DNA of 20,700 bases from a virus. The stretch covers positions 1 to 20,700 of IMG/VR virus record IMGVR_UViG_3300042923_001145. One strand, given 5' to 3'. Positions 1 through 7,089 of this stretch are shown here, piece by piece; position 1 is the stretch's first letter, and each line of letters begins with the position of its first letter. The notes under the pieces were generated by a model. That model saw only the letters and a program-made list of their open reading frames with translations, did not search any database and had not been told where the DNA came from. The position numbers and the translations under genes are program-made.

Positions 1-25
1 TGGTGAAATATTGTATTCAAAGTAA

Positions 26-43
26 AGAGGCGAAAAAGCCTCT
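26..43. terminator. Terminator-like hairpin near the window start
   Basis: AGAGGC (26-31) and GCCTCT (38-43) form a perfect 6-bp stem with a 6-nt loop. T-runs follow on both strands (TTTACTTT on minus, ATTTTAATG on plus). No gene is seen between it and the terminator at 132-177. Confidence 0.55.
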
Positions 44-97
44 ATTTTAATGATTTTTATGATTTTCTTATTCCTTTGTTTATAAGGGATAACAGGA
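41..97. repeat. Direct repeat, copy A
   Basis: Partner of 219-276, same orientation, about 180 bp away, with the terminator 132-177 between them. One base indel near the left end. Confidence 0.65.
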
Positions 98-131
98 TCA
101 TAATTTTAGATAAAACGTATATTTTATTCAT

Positions 132-177
132 ATATTAAAAGAAGAGTCACTTTAACTTGTGGCTCATTTTTTAATAT
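132..177. terminator. Bidirectional intrinsic terminator after the adsorption cassette
   Basis: The inner stem GAGTCAC/GTGGCTC (144-150 with 159-165) has one G-U pair and an 8-nt loop. The outer arms ATATTAAAA (132-140) and TTTTAATAT (169-177) also pair and supply A/T runs on both sides. It probably ends the minus-strand late transcript. Confidence 0.75.
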
Positions 178-218
178 ATCCTACCTCAACTCAAATATAG
201 AAGGGTAGGGGAGATGTA

Positions 219-276
219 TCTATTTTTAATGATTTTTATGAATTTCTTACCCCTTATGAATCAAGGGTTAATTGGA
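219..276. repeat. Direct repeat, copy B
   Basis: Shares about 75% of positions with copy A (41-97), including the exact 18-mer TTTTAATGATTTTTATGA. Both copies contain a small CCTT/AAGG hairpin at the same place. Confidence 0.65.
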
Positions 277-336
277 ACGTAAAATACGATGAAATGCATC
301 TTTTATATCATTATTATGTTGTTGCGCAGTAGCGCC
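268..336 (-). other. In-frame 22-codon extension after the amber stop of the SGNH gene
   Basis: The SGNH frame ends AAG TAG, then stays open for 22 sense codons to TAA at 268-270, reading G-A-T-A-Q-Q-H-N-N-D-I-K-D-A-F-H-R-I-L-R-S-N. No start codon lies in that stretch. It is either amber readthrough, the relic of another gene's C-terminus, or chance. Confidence 0.35.
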
Positions 337-1146
337 CTACTTTAACAAATCATAAGCTTTTTTATAGATGGCTTCTGCTATTTCTTTGTGTCCTCTATCA
401 TTCGGGTGAAACCCGTCACTTATACCAAATGGTGTTGAGTCGCCCTTTGGTGTTATCGTATCTATTCGATTTGACCAAACACTGGATATATCTGCAACAT
501 GAACATTTTTTTCCTTCCCGACAGTTTCAATTACACTATCGTAAGCGATTGATTTTTGTCCTATATTCCACGTTGTGACCAATATAATTTTTGGAGATTT
601 TTTCTGTTTTTGTAGTTCATCAACTACCGTTTCAAGCTTTATTTTAAATTGATCAGGTGTTAAATATTTACTTCTACTGCCGTCTGAATCATTAGTACCG
701 AATTCAATCGTTACCAAATCGGGTTTCTCAGAAATTATTTTTTGAATATTAGGGATACCGTTGTCAGTTAATCCTGACCCGCTGACTGTTGAACCAGGCA
801 TAATTTTTACATCGTATCCCATTTTTTTATGAATCAAATTCGAAAGTACGGAAACATATCGATTATTTTTAGACGATGCATATAATCCTACGCCTAGACT
901 GTCGCCAAACGGAGAATAAACCAATGTTTTGTCCTTATGTTTGTTATAAATAGCCTTAGTTTCTGCAATGTTTTTAGCTTTTATTTGTTCCTGTTCTTTA
1001 GCAGATTGTTTTGCAAATATCTTTTCGCTCTTAATAGAGTCTGCTTTAGTATGGCTGATTTTAAAATCATAAAATTGTTTACCAAATACTAATATTATTA
1101 GACTCAGAAGCAATGCTAATACAAGCAGAACTGCTTTTTTATTCAC
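337..1146 (-). CDS. Signal-anchored SGNH/GDSL hydrolase
   Basis: I choose the GTG at 1146 (269 aa); a GTG at 1155 lies inside the ribosome-binding site TTGGAGTGAT and is unlikely. Residues 1-22 are a short basic start plus a hydrophobic segment (KKAVLLVLALLLSLIILVFG) with no signal-peptidase or lipobox site that I can see, so the protein is probably anchored with its catalytic domain outside the cell. A charged spacer (about 28-70) follows. SGNH motifs are GDS with S83, GTND at 150-153 and DGFHP with D244/H247. It is not closely similar to the fibre esterase. With its own sigma-A-like promoter it may be a lysogenic-conversion gene that modifies acetyl or other ester groups on the envelope; the substrate is unknown. 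Confidence 0.82.
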   Translation of the reverse strand: MNKKAVLLVLALLLSLIILVFGKQFYDFKISHTKADSIKSEKIFAKQSAKEQEQIKAKNIAETKAIYNKHKDKTLVYSPFGDSLGVGLYASSKNNRYVSVLSNLIHKKMGYDVKIMPGSTVSGSGLTDNGIPNIQKIISEKPDLVTIEFGTNDSDGSRSKYLTPDQFKIKLETVVDELQKQKKSPKIILVTTWNIGQKSIAYDSVIETVGKEKNVHVADISSVWSNRIDTITPKGDSTPFGISDGFHPNDRGHKEIAEAIYKKAYDLLK

Positions 1147-1176
1147 ACATATCACTCCAAAACAACTTTTAACAAT

Positions 1177-1205
1177 ATTATACAGCAGCGATACTAAGGT
1201 TTAAA
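1177..1205 (-). promoter_or_regulatory. Sigma-A-type promoter for the membrane-anchored SGNH gene
   Basis: On the minus strand, TTTAAA (1200-1205), a 17-nt spacer and a perfect TATAAT (1177-1182) form a good housekeeping promoter. The -35 overlaps the TAA stop of the fibre gene. A start near 1170 would give a leader of about 24 nt carrying the ribosome-binding site TTGGAG. This junction lacks the exact ATATTAAATA motif, although TATAATATTGTTAAA is somewhat similar, so a degenerate copy of that motif is an alternative reading. Confidence 0.55.
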
Positions 1206-4203
1206 TAGGATTATAGGTATTTATAATTACTCTGCCAAACAACTTTGCCATCATTTGTTGTCCAGTTACATTGGGATGCAACCCATCAACTAAAAATAAT
1301 CCAGCATTTTCCCTAGTTATTCCGCTCTCAAATTCATTGTTAATCACTATAAAGTTATAACGATTTGCCATTCGGATAATCGCGTCATCTAAATTTAGAA
1401 GTGGTTCACGGCTCTCTCTCTGTAAAGGTGTTGCAGCATAGCACTTTGCGTTTGGATATTGAGTCCGTAATTTCCAAAAAGCATATCTTATTGCTTCGTA
1501 TAGCAGTGTTCTATCAAGGTCATTAAGTGTAGCTTTTGACATAGCAGTACTGTAATCGCCAAGACTCGTGTCCGCATCATTTGTACCACATGACACAACA
1601 ATTATATCAGCAGGCTTATTATTGCTTATTGCTTCAGTAATTTGGTTAGCAATGTGCTGCCTGTATTCTGACCCTGTATTATCTCTGTAACCAGCACCAG
1701 ATTTTGCATAATTCCACATTTGGCCAAACTTTAAATCATCCTTAACAAACTTTGGCCAGTTGCTCCTAGTCCCCTCAACATAACTTGTTCCATCATCAGA
1801 AACGGTTGCAGTTTCAGTAACGCTGTCTCCAAAACATAGTAATGCTTTACCTTCTGTTTTCATGTAAGTAGGTATATCAATAGGATCAACAAAACTTACT
1901 TTTTTACCTCCATAAGCAATGTATGCTGATGGCAGTGTGTCACCTTTTACAACCATGAGTAAGTTTAAGTTTTCTACCCCTGTTTTATATGGAAACGTTA
2001 AATAGGTAATTGCATCGTTGTTAGGTATATTGATTTCTCCACTCCATGAACCCGCTGAAATTCCTGATCCTGAAATTGGCTGATGATTACTATCCCAAAA
2101 ACAAATATCGCCAAATATTGATTGTACATTCGTTTGATATTTTTCCCCTGGTTCAACCGATATAAATCCAGAATTTGAATAAGTTGAGCTCGATTGTAGC
2201 GCTCCTGAAGTATTATAGTATTCACCATCAGAAATACTATTAATGTCAAATAGGTTTGTTTCAGATTTAATAAAATCTGTTTTTTCATAGTTAATACTTT
2301 TACTGCTAATAGAATCTTTGGCGATCTTTAAAATATTTTTTGTTGAATATTGATAGGGAACGTAAACACTAGGAAGAGAACTTCCTTCAACAAGCATAGC
2401 CATTCTAATGTCGTTTGCTGTCTTGAATGGTATTGTCATATATCTTGCGTTTGCTGGAGTACTAATTGTTCCTGACCAATTCCCGTTAACTATCCCCGGT
2501 ATCGGGTTTAGGTCCTTGTCAAAAAAAGATATATCTCCGAATATTCCGCCTAAATAACCAATATTGGTAACGTAGGTATATCCACCCTGTATTTTGATTT
2601 TTTCAGTTGATGAGTACAAAATATTATTTTGAAAAACGCCATTTGCATTAAAGTATCCACCGTTGGAAATTTTTGAAACATCAAATAAATTAATTTCCAA
2701 ATCAATGAAATCAGTTTTATCTCCTGATACTGATCCATCAGTATACTTTTCTCTAGTTATTGATTCGTTATTAATTGATTCGTTAGGTACTTTAATATTA
2801 CTGTCGATTTCAAATCCAAACGGAGAAAATGTACTCGGAAGTGTGCCTCCTTGTATAAACATCACATAATCAACGGATGCTCCCGTCCGATAAGCAATTG
2901 TTACATAGCGGGCATTTGTTGGTGCATTTAAAGTATCAAGCCAACTACCGGCATCCATTCCCCCTGATATAGGTTTTTTATCTTTGTCCCAAAAACATAC
3001 TTCTCCAAATATCCCACCTAACTCACCAATATTGGTAATATACTGAAGATTACTTATAAGTTTCATGAAACCGGTACTTGAGTAAGTTTCGCTAGCATTA
3101 AATACCCCATTTTTGTTATAGTACCCTGTTGTAATTACCGAATCTTTATTAAATAAATTAATATGCTGTGTTAAAAAGTCTGTTTTATCACCAGATACCG
3201 AGTTGTCAGCATATTTATTATTAATAATCGTTTCGCTTCCAACTTCTACCCCTTGGTAAGAGCCTAAATCCTGCCAGGCAGACCCGTTCCAGCCGTAACT
3301 ATGAGCCACTGATGGATCAGTATCGAGAACCAAAAATGTACCAGTTGTTCCTGATGGGTAGGCTGACTGTAAACCTGCCAACGTTGGAAATATTCCGTTT
3401 GGTCCATCTTGAGAAGATAAAGATAGCATTGTATCTACATACGATTGATTAGCTTTTTGTGCAACCATTGCGTTTGTTGCATCATTTGCGCTTGTTCTTT
3501 GCTGCGTTTCTTCCGCCAACTGCGCACTAAGCTCTCTATTAGAGTTTACCAAAGAAGTCTTATCAGTAGTTGGTAATTGAGATAAATCTCCAATTTTATT
3601 GTATATATCAGTTACATTATTCTGCAAATTTATAACTTGCTGCGTTGGGAAGGTATAAAACCAATACCAGTCCTGCCCCGTCCATATCCACATTTTATTC
3701 GTATCAAGGGTTTGAACCATATCTCCTTTAATGGGCAGGGGGTAGGTAGTGGCAATATCGTTATATGTATTTACAGGCGATTTTCTATGTGCTAAATTTC
3801 CATCTATGCGATTATCATCTATAAGTTTTTGTAAGGTATCTTGAACATTCAATCCTTGATCAAGTGAAATTTTAATTCTTTCAGAGTTGATTAGAATTTG
3901 CCCTACAGAAAGATAGTTAAAAGTAAATGTTTTCGCTTCATTATCAGATGAAAATTGAATAGATCCTGTGTTATAATTTACTTTATATTGGTTGCTTTCA
4001 GGGAGTCCATCATCTATTTCATACCATAATGAATTATCAGAAGAAGTAATAGATACTCGATATTGTTTTTGTGGAATTTCTGATAACCTTACAATACAAT
4101 TATGTACTTGCTGTTCCTCAGACTTTTCTATATAAGGATCGTCAGATGTTCCTTTTCTAAAAAGAGTGTAGAGGAGGTAGTCATCATTGTTAATATCACT
4201 CAT
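1201..4203 (-). CDS. Receptor-binding tail fibre with C-terminal SGNH esterase
   Basis: The 1000-aa protein starts with ATG after AAGGAGGTT. The N-terminal 130 residues are a beta-rich attachment domain. Trp-rich modules follow at about 160-182 and 279-312, with a coiled segment between them (about 190-250). Three tandem modules of about 115 residues lie at about 349-466, 505-621 and 650-766; each starts with INLF/TNLFD, contains a GGIFG/SIFG turn and ends with LPS..... The C-terminal domain (about 785-1000) is an SGNH hydrolase with GDS (S794), GTND (873-876) and DGLHP with D973/H976. It probably binds and de-esterifies a cell-wall glycopolymer (inference). No intramolecular chaperone signature is seen at the extreme C-terminus. 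Confidence 0.9.
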   Translation of the reverse strand: MSDINNDDYLLYTLFRKGTSDDPYIEKSEEQQVHNCIVRLSEIPQKQYRVSITSSDNSLWYEIDDGLPESNQYKVNYNTGSIQFSSDNEAKTFTFNYLSVGQILINSERIKISLDQGLNVQDTLQKLIDDNRIDGNLAHRKSPVNTYNDIATTYPLPIKGDMVQTLDTNKMWIWTGQDWYWFYTFPTQQVINLQNNVTDIYNKIGDLSQLPTTDKTSLVNSNRELSAQLAEETQQRTSANDATNAMVAQKANQSYVDTMLSLSSQDGPNGIFPTLAGLQSAYPSGTTGTFLVLDTDPSVAHSYGWNGSAWQDLGSYQGVEVGSETIINNKYADNSVSGDKTDFLTQHINLFNKDSVITTGYYNKNGVFNASETYSSTGFMKLISNLQYITNIGELGGIFGEVCFWDKDKKPISGGMDAGSWLDTLNAPTNARYVTIAYRTGASVDYVMFIQGGTLPSTFSPFGFEIDSNIKVPNESINNESITREKYTDGSVSGDKTDFIDLEINLFDVSKISNGGYFNANGVFQNNILYSSTEKIKIQGGYTYVTNIGYLGGIFGDISFFDKDLNPIPGIVNGNWSGTISTPANARYMTIPFKTANDIRMAMLVEGSSLPSVYVPYQYSTKNILKIAKDSISSKSINYEKTDFIKSETNLFDINSISDGEYYNTSGALQSSSTYSNSGFISVEPGEKYQTNVQSIFGDICFWDSNHQPISGSGISAGSWSGEINIPNNDAITYLTFPYKTGVENLNLLMVVKGDTLPSAYIAYGGKKVSFVDPIDIPTYMKTEGKALLCFGDSVTETATVSDDGTSYVEGTRSNWPKFVKDDLKFGQMWNYAKSGAGYRDNTGSEYRQHIANQITEAISNNKPADIIVVSCGTNDADTSLGDYSTAMSKATLNDLDRTLLYEAIRYAFWKLRTQYPNAKCYAATPLQRESREPLLNLDDAIIRMANRYNFIVINNEFESGITRENAGLFLVDGLHPNVTGQQMMAKLFGRVIINTYNPI

Positions 4204-4221
4204 TTATGTAATTAACCTCCT

Positions 4222-4231
4222 TATTTAATAT
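4222..4231 (-). promoter_or_regulatory. ATATTAAATA intergenic motif before the SGNH fibre gene
   Basis: A copy of the motif that begins inside the TAA stop of the upstream gene and ends against the ribosome-binding site AAGGAGGTTAATT of the 1000-aa fibre. It is 18 nt from the ATG, the tightest spacing before a ribosome-binding site. Confidence 0.45.
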
Positions 4232-5859
4232 TATCCAATTACCGTTACCTGATATTGATTTGTAGTTGGAGCAGACGCGAATGTAATAGTTATCGTATTT
4301 ACTGAAGTCATTTCAATAGTTGTGGGAGATACTATTCCATATGAAGAAGCAACCGCACGAACAGATACGAAGCAATTTTGAGTGTTTAAATTATGAGTAA
4401 TCACATATGATGTGGCTGATCCATCACCAATTTGAGTTGTGTACTTCGTGGCTAATACAGAAGAATCTTTTCCATCTACAGTATCAGCGTCTAGTCCAGA
4501 ACCTGATCCATCCACTGTTTTAATTTTCGTTAACACATCAGAAGCAGAATAAGAAGATGATAGAAGGGCATCTGTAATACCATATCCACTTAATGTGGTA
4601 GGATTCGTACCATTTGTTACTCTGCCTTTACTATCTACTGTGACTGACTTATAAGTTCCTGTGCTTACCCCCGAGGTCGCCAATGTTAATGGAATAGAAA
4701 CATTTGCGCTACCATCAAATGAAGTGGCTGTTCCTGTAGCATCTCCAGATACAGCAATAGTTCTAGCAGTTTGAAGTTTTGTGGTTGTAGCTGAATTACC
4801 ATCAGAGTTACCAGTTATAGAAGTGGGGAGTTTACTGTTTACATCCAATTTTAAAATTTTAGAAGGTGCAGGGGTAGTTACAACATCACTAGAATTTACA
4901 GAATCAGTAATACCATAACCAGAAAGTGTTGTTGGATTTGTGCCACTAGTTACTCGACCTTTTACATCAACCGTGACAGATTTGTATGTACCAGCAGTTA
5001 CACCACTAGAAGAAAGTGTAAGAGGTAGTGTTATATTTGATGATCCATCAAAACTTGTAGCAGTACTAGTTGCATCACCTGAAGCTGAAATTGTTCTTGC
5101 TGTTGCTAGTTTAGTTGCTGTTGCAGCATTTCCATCTGCTGATCCTGTAATTGATGCTGGCAATTTACCGTTAGAATCAAGTTTTAATAACTTATTAGCA
5201 GATGCCAAAGTTGAAACTTCTGTATCATCAACTTTGGCATCCAATGCAGTTTGCTGTGCTGTTGAAACTGGCTTATTAACATCTGATGTATTATCTGCAT
5301 TTCCCAAACCAACTTGATATTTTGTAACGACATGAGGGTTATCTTTTCTATTTTGATGATTTGTTAAATTTGTTTGTACTGTATTAATATTCCCAGTCAA
5401 TTCATCTTTGGTAGTATTTATAGAACTAGTAAATGATGTTGTTAGCATATCTATGATTTGCTGTAAAGTGTAACTTGATAATGTTACATTTCCAAGGTTA
5501 TCTAGTGATGGATCAATATAAATATATCCATAATCTTCTGCTGGAAATTTTTCAACAGAATCATCACTGTATTTAATATTAATCTGTAATCTAATTTTTC
5601 CATTTCCAGTCATATCATTTGTATCAAAATGGAAAGAGACGATGCCTGAAGTATCAACTGTAGCGCTTTTTTGTAATAATAAAAGTCCATCTGATAATCG
5701 ACTAAAGTATACTATAGCTGTAGTGCCAGTTAAATCAATAGGTTGACTATTAATATCTAATAGCTGTATTTGAAATACTGTCTTTGTATCTCCCTCTTTT
5801 ACTTTAGTACCACTATTAATAATCTGAATAGAGTTAGAGGGAGAAAATGTATCAGTCAA
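4231..5859 (-). CDS. Baseplate/tail fibre protein with BppU-like N-terminus
   Basis: The 542-aa protein starts with TTG at 5859 (context GTTGGTGATATAT; no better start is available). Residues about 10-140 match the BppU N-terminal domain type (VKEGDTKTVFQIQLLDINSQPIDLTG... and GYIYIDPSLDNLG...TLSSYTLQQIIDML), which attaches side fibres to the baseplate. A coiled segment follows, then the gp12-like phrase NPHVVTKYQVGLGNADNTSD. Two tandem fibre repeats of about 100 residues (222-319 and 334-430) both end GTNPTTLSGYGITD. The C-terminal 70 residues (TQIGDGSATSYVITHNLNTQN...) are beta-rich. It likely links the receptor-binding fibre to the tail tip. Confidence 0.82.
   Translation of the reverse strand: MTDTFSPSNSIQIINSGTKVKEGDTKTVFQIQLLDINSQPIDLTGTTAIVYFSRLSDGLLLLQKSATVDTSGIVSFHFDTNDMTGNGKIRLQINIKYSDDSVEKFPAEDYGYIYIDPSLDNLGNVTLSSYTLQQIIDMLTTSFTSSINTTKDELTGNINTVQTNLTNHQNRKDNPHVVTKYQVGLGNADNTSDVNKPVSTAQQTALDAKVDDTEVSTLASANKLLKLDSNGKLPASITGSADGNAATATKLATARTISASGDATSTATSFDGSSNITLPLTLSSSGVTAGTYKSVTVDVKGRVTSGTNPTTLSGYGITDSVNSSDVVTTPAPSKILKLDVNSKLPTSITGNSDGNSATTTKLQTARTIAVSGDATGTATSFDGSANVSIPLTLATSGVSTGTYKSVTVDSKGRVTNGTNPTTLSGYGITDALLSSSYSASDVLTKIKTVDGSGSGLDADTVDGKDSSVLATKYTTQIGDGSATSYVITHNLNTQNCFVSVRAVASSYGIVSPTTIEMTSVNTITITFASAPTTNQYQVTVIG
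4570..5196 (-). repeat. Two tandem fibre repeats within the BppU-like gene
   Basis: The two units, about 4903-5196 and 4570-4860, encode closely similar proteins (KLLKLDSNGKLP... and KILKLDVNSKLP..., each ending SGYGITD). Their DNA has diverged at many third codon positions; for example Ser is TCT in one and AGT in the other within SGYGITD. Confidence 0.8.
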
Positions 5860-5919
5860 AATATATCACCAACTTTGTTTTAATCTCCTTGTATTCTTGT
5901 AGATGAAATTGAGAAATTT

Positions 5920-6051
5920 TTAAAATGATGGTTGCCATTGATTGTTTTTATATTCATATAAAGTTACTTTGTTATCTTTTTCAAACTTAAACCATAAATC
6001 ATTAATTCTTGCTGATTGTGGTTTATTGGTACAATAATAATTTGTATTCAT
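5920..6051 (-). CDS. Small 43-aa protein before the fibre genes
   Basis: The ATG at 6051 is preceded by AAAAGGAGATTTCATA, an excellent ribosome-binding site that begins right at the stop of the recombinase gene. The product is M-N-T-N-Y-Y-C-T-N-K-P-Q, then a WF..E.DN.VTLYEYKNNQWQ segment ending PSF. The pattern 'DLWFK...D..K...YEY..NQW' resembles small Trp-containing modules found in tail fibres and receptor-binding proteins (the 1000-aa fibre has two such segments near residues 160-182 and 279-312). It may be a separately encoded fibre accessory or tip domain. Short length limits the claim, but the ribosome-binding site and codon use support a real gene. Confidence 0.7.
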   Translation of the reverse strand: MNTNYYCTNKPQSARINDLWFKFEKDNKVTLYEYKNNQWQPSF

Positions 6052-6065
6052 TATGAAATCTCCTT

Positions 6066-7064
6066 TTATTTAAAAATATCATTTTTCTCTTCTGAAAAAT
6101 CACGTAGATCATATATCTGCGTTGTGGAAACGTTTTCATGATGGGCGACATACTTACTTACTAATTCCATCTGCACACCAGACTCAAGTAAATATGTCAC
6201 GCAACTAGCTTTAAATAAGTGTGGGTTAATTCTTCTACCTAAAATATCAGAGAGGACATTCGTACAAAAATTATCTGCCCATTGTCTTGAAAGCTGTTTT
6301 TCTTCTCCATTAGATTTTGTGGTAAAAATGTACTCATGATCATAGCCACGTTTTTTACACCATAAATCCATATATTTCAATGCTTCTCGATTAATCATAT
6401 ATGGTTCGACTTTACCATCTTCGCCACGACCTTTAAGTCTTACATTATGACTCATTACATAAGTGTCATCTGCGGAAATTGGGTAACTTAATATTTCTGT
6501 TCTAAATTGAATGATTTCCGAACGTCTAGCACCAACATTGAATGCTGTTGCAACCCATGCAGCACCAAGATAATTTTCATCATCGAGCAGGGTAGACATC
6601 AACAATTCATAATCATCTTTAGATATTTTGATTTTTTCATATACAATATTTTTAGGAATAGCAGGGAGACCCCTAGTTAAATTCCTAAAGGTCTTATAAT
6701 TAATATTTTCATCCGCTAAAACATTTTCAATATAATTAAAGAAACTTGAAACAGAGGCTTTCTTTAATTTCTGACCATTTGATGACATTCCATGATTCTT
6801 TAAGAAAGATAAGTATCGCATCATATCACGTTTAGTCAACTTATATAACTTTTTATCATTCATTGAATTATGTATATACCATGCAAACTGATGTAGCCCA
6901 GAAGTATACTGTGTTTTGGTTTGAGGGGAGAAGTTTTGAAAATCAATAAATTCTTCAATAAGATTCCTTAATTCAGAATCAACTTGTCCCCACATTTCAG
7001 GTGTAACTTCAGGAAGTTTTGGAGCACGTTTACGAAGCATGTGTTTATCTATTGTTTTTCCCAT
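6066..7064 (-). CDS. Tyrosine recombinase inside the structural genes (YomM-like)
   Basis: The 332-aa protein starts with ATG after AAGGTGGTGA. Residues about 30-125 form a SAM-like core-binding domain (NFSPQTKTQYTSGLHQFAWYI ... SSFFNYIENVL). The catalytic domain follows. R180 lies in NVGARRSEI, K211 in RLKGRG, H282 in INPHLFK, H308/H309 in VAHHENVSTTQIYD, and the nucleophile is Y318. The second catalytic arginine of the HxxR motif is a lysine here (K285: H-L-F-K). It lies between tail genes and the adsorption cassette, far from any integration-type context, as YomM does in SPbeta, whose integrase is a serine recombinase (SprA). Its role is unknown: site-specific recombination, DNA binding or concatemer processing are options. 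Confidence 0.85.
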   Translation of the reverse strand: MGKTIDKHMLRKRAPKLPEVTPEMWGQVDSELRNLIEEFIDFQNFSPQTKTQYTSGLHQFAWYIHNSMNDKKLYKLTKRDMMRYLSFLKNHGMSSNGQKLKKASVSSFFNYIENVLADENINYKTFRNLTRGLPAIPKNIVYEKIKISKDDYELLMSTLLDDENYLGAAWVATAFNVGARRSEIIQFRTEILSYPISADDTYVMSHNVRLKGRGEDGKVEPYMINREALKYMDLWCKKRGYDHEYIFTTKSNGEEKQLSRQWADNFCTNVLSDILGRRINPHLFKASCVTYLLESGVQMELVSKYVAHHENVSTTQIYDLRDFSEEKNDIFK

Positions 7065-7074
7065 TATTTAATAT
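7065..7074 (-). promoter_or_regulatory. ATATTAAATA motif between ribosome-binding site and start of the recombinase
   Basis: A copy of the motif, here not upstream of the ribosome-binding site but directly against the ATG at 7064, after AAGGTGGTGA. If the motif is a promoter, a transcript starting here would lack a ribosome-binding site, so in this copy another role (or chance) must be considered. Confidence 0.35.
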
Positions 7075-7089
7075 TCACCACCTTAAATA

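Larger units (their letters stand above)
1..336. other. Non-coding stretch at the end of the late region
   Basis: No gene with a ribosome-binding site is visible on either strand. The stretch holds the two terminator-like hairpins (26-43, 132-177), the direct-repeat pair (41-97, 219-276) and the in-frame extension of the SGNH gene (268-336). A 6-bp inverted pair CCTACC/GGTAGG (181-208 region) is also present but has a long loop. Confidence 0.7.

Noticed and set aside
57-132. A 24-codon minus-strand frame starting M-N-K-I-Y-V
   Set aside because: No ribosome-binding site precedes it and it begins right behind the terminator hairpin 132-177.
5570-5579. A further ATATTAAATA copy inside the BppU-like fibre gene
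   Set aside because: It encodes part of the N-I-K-Y-S-D segment of the protein in a conserved-looking region, and no gene starts after it; treated as chance and counted against the motif's specificity.
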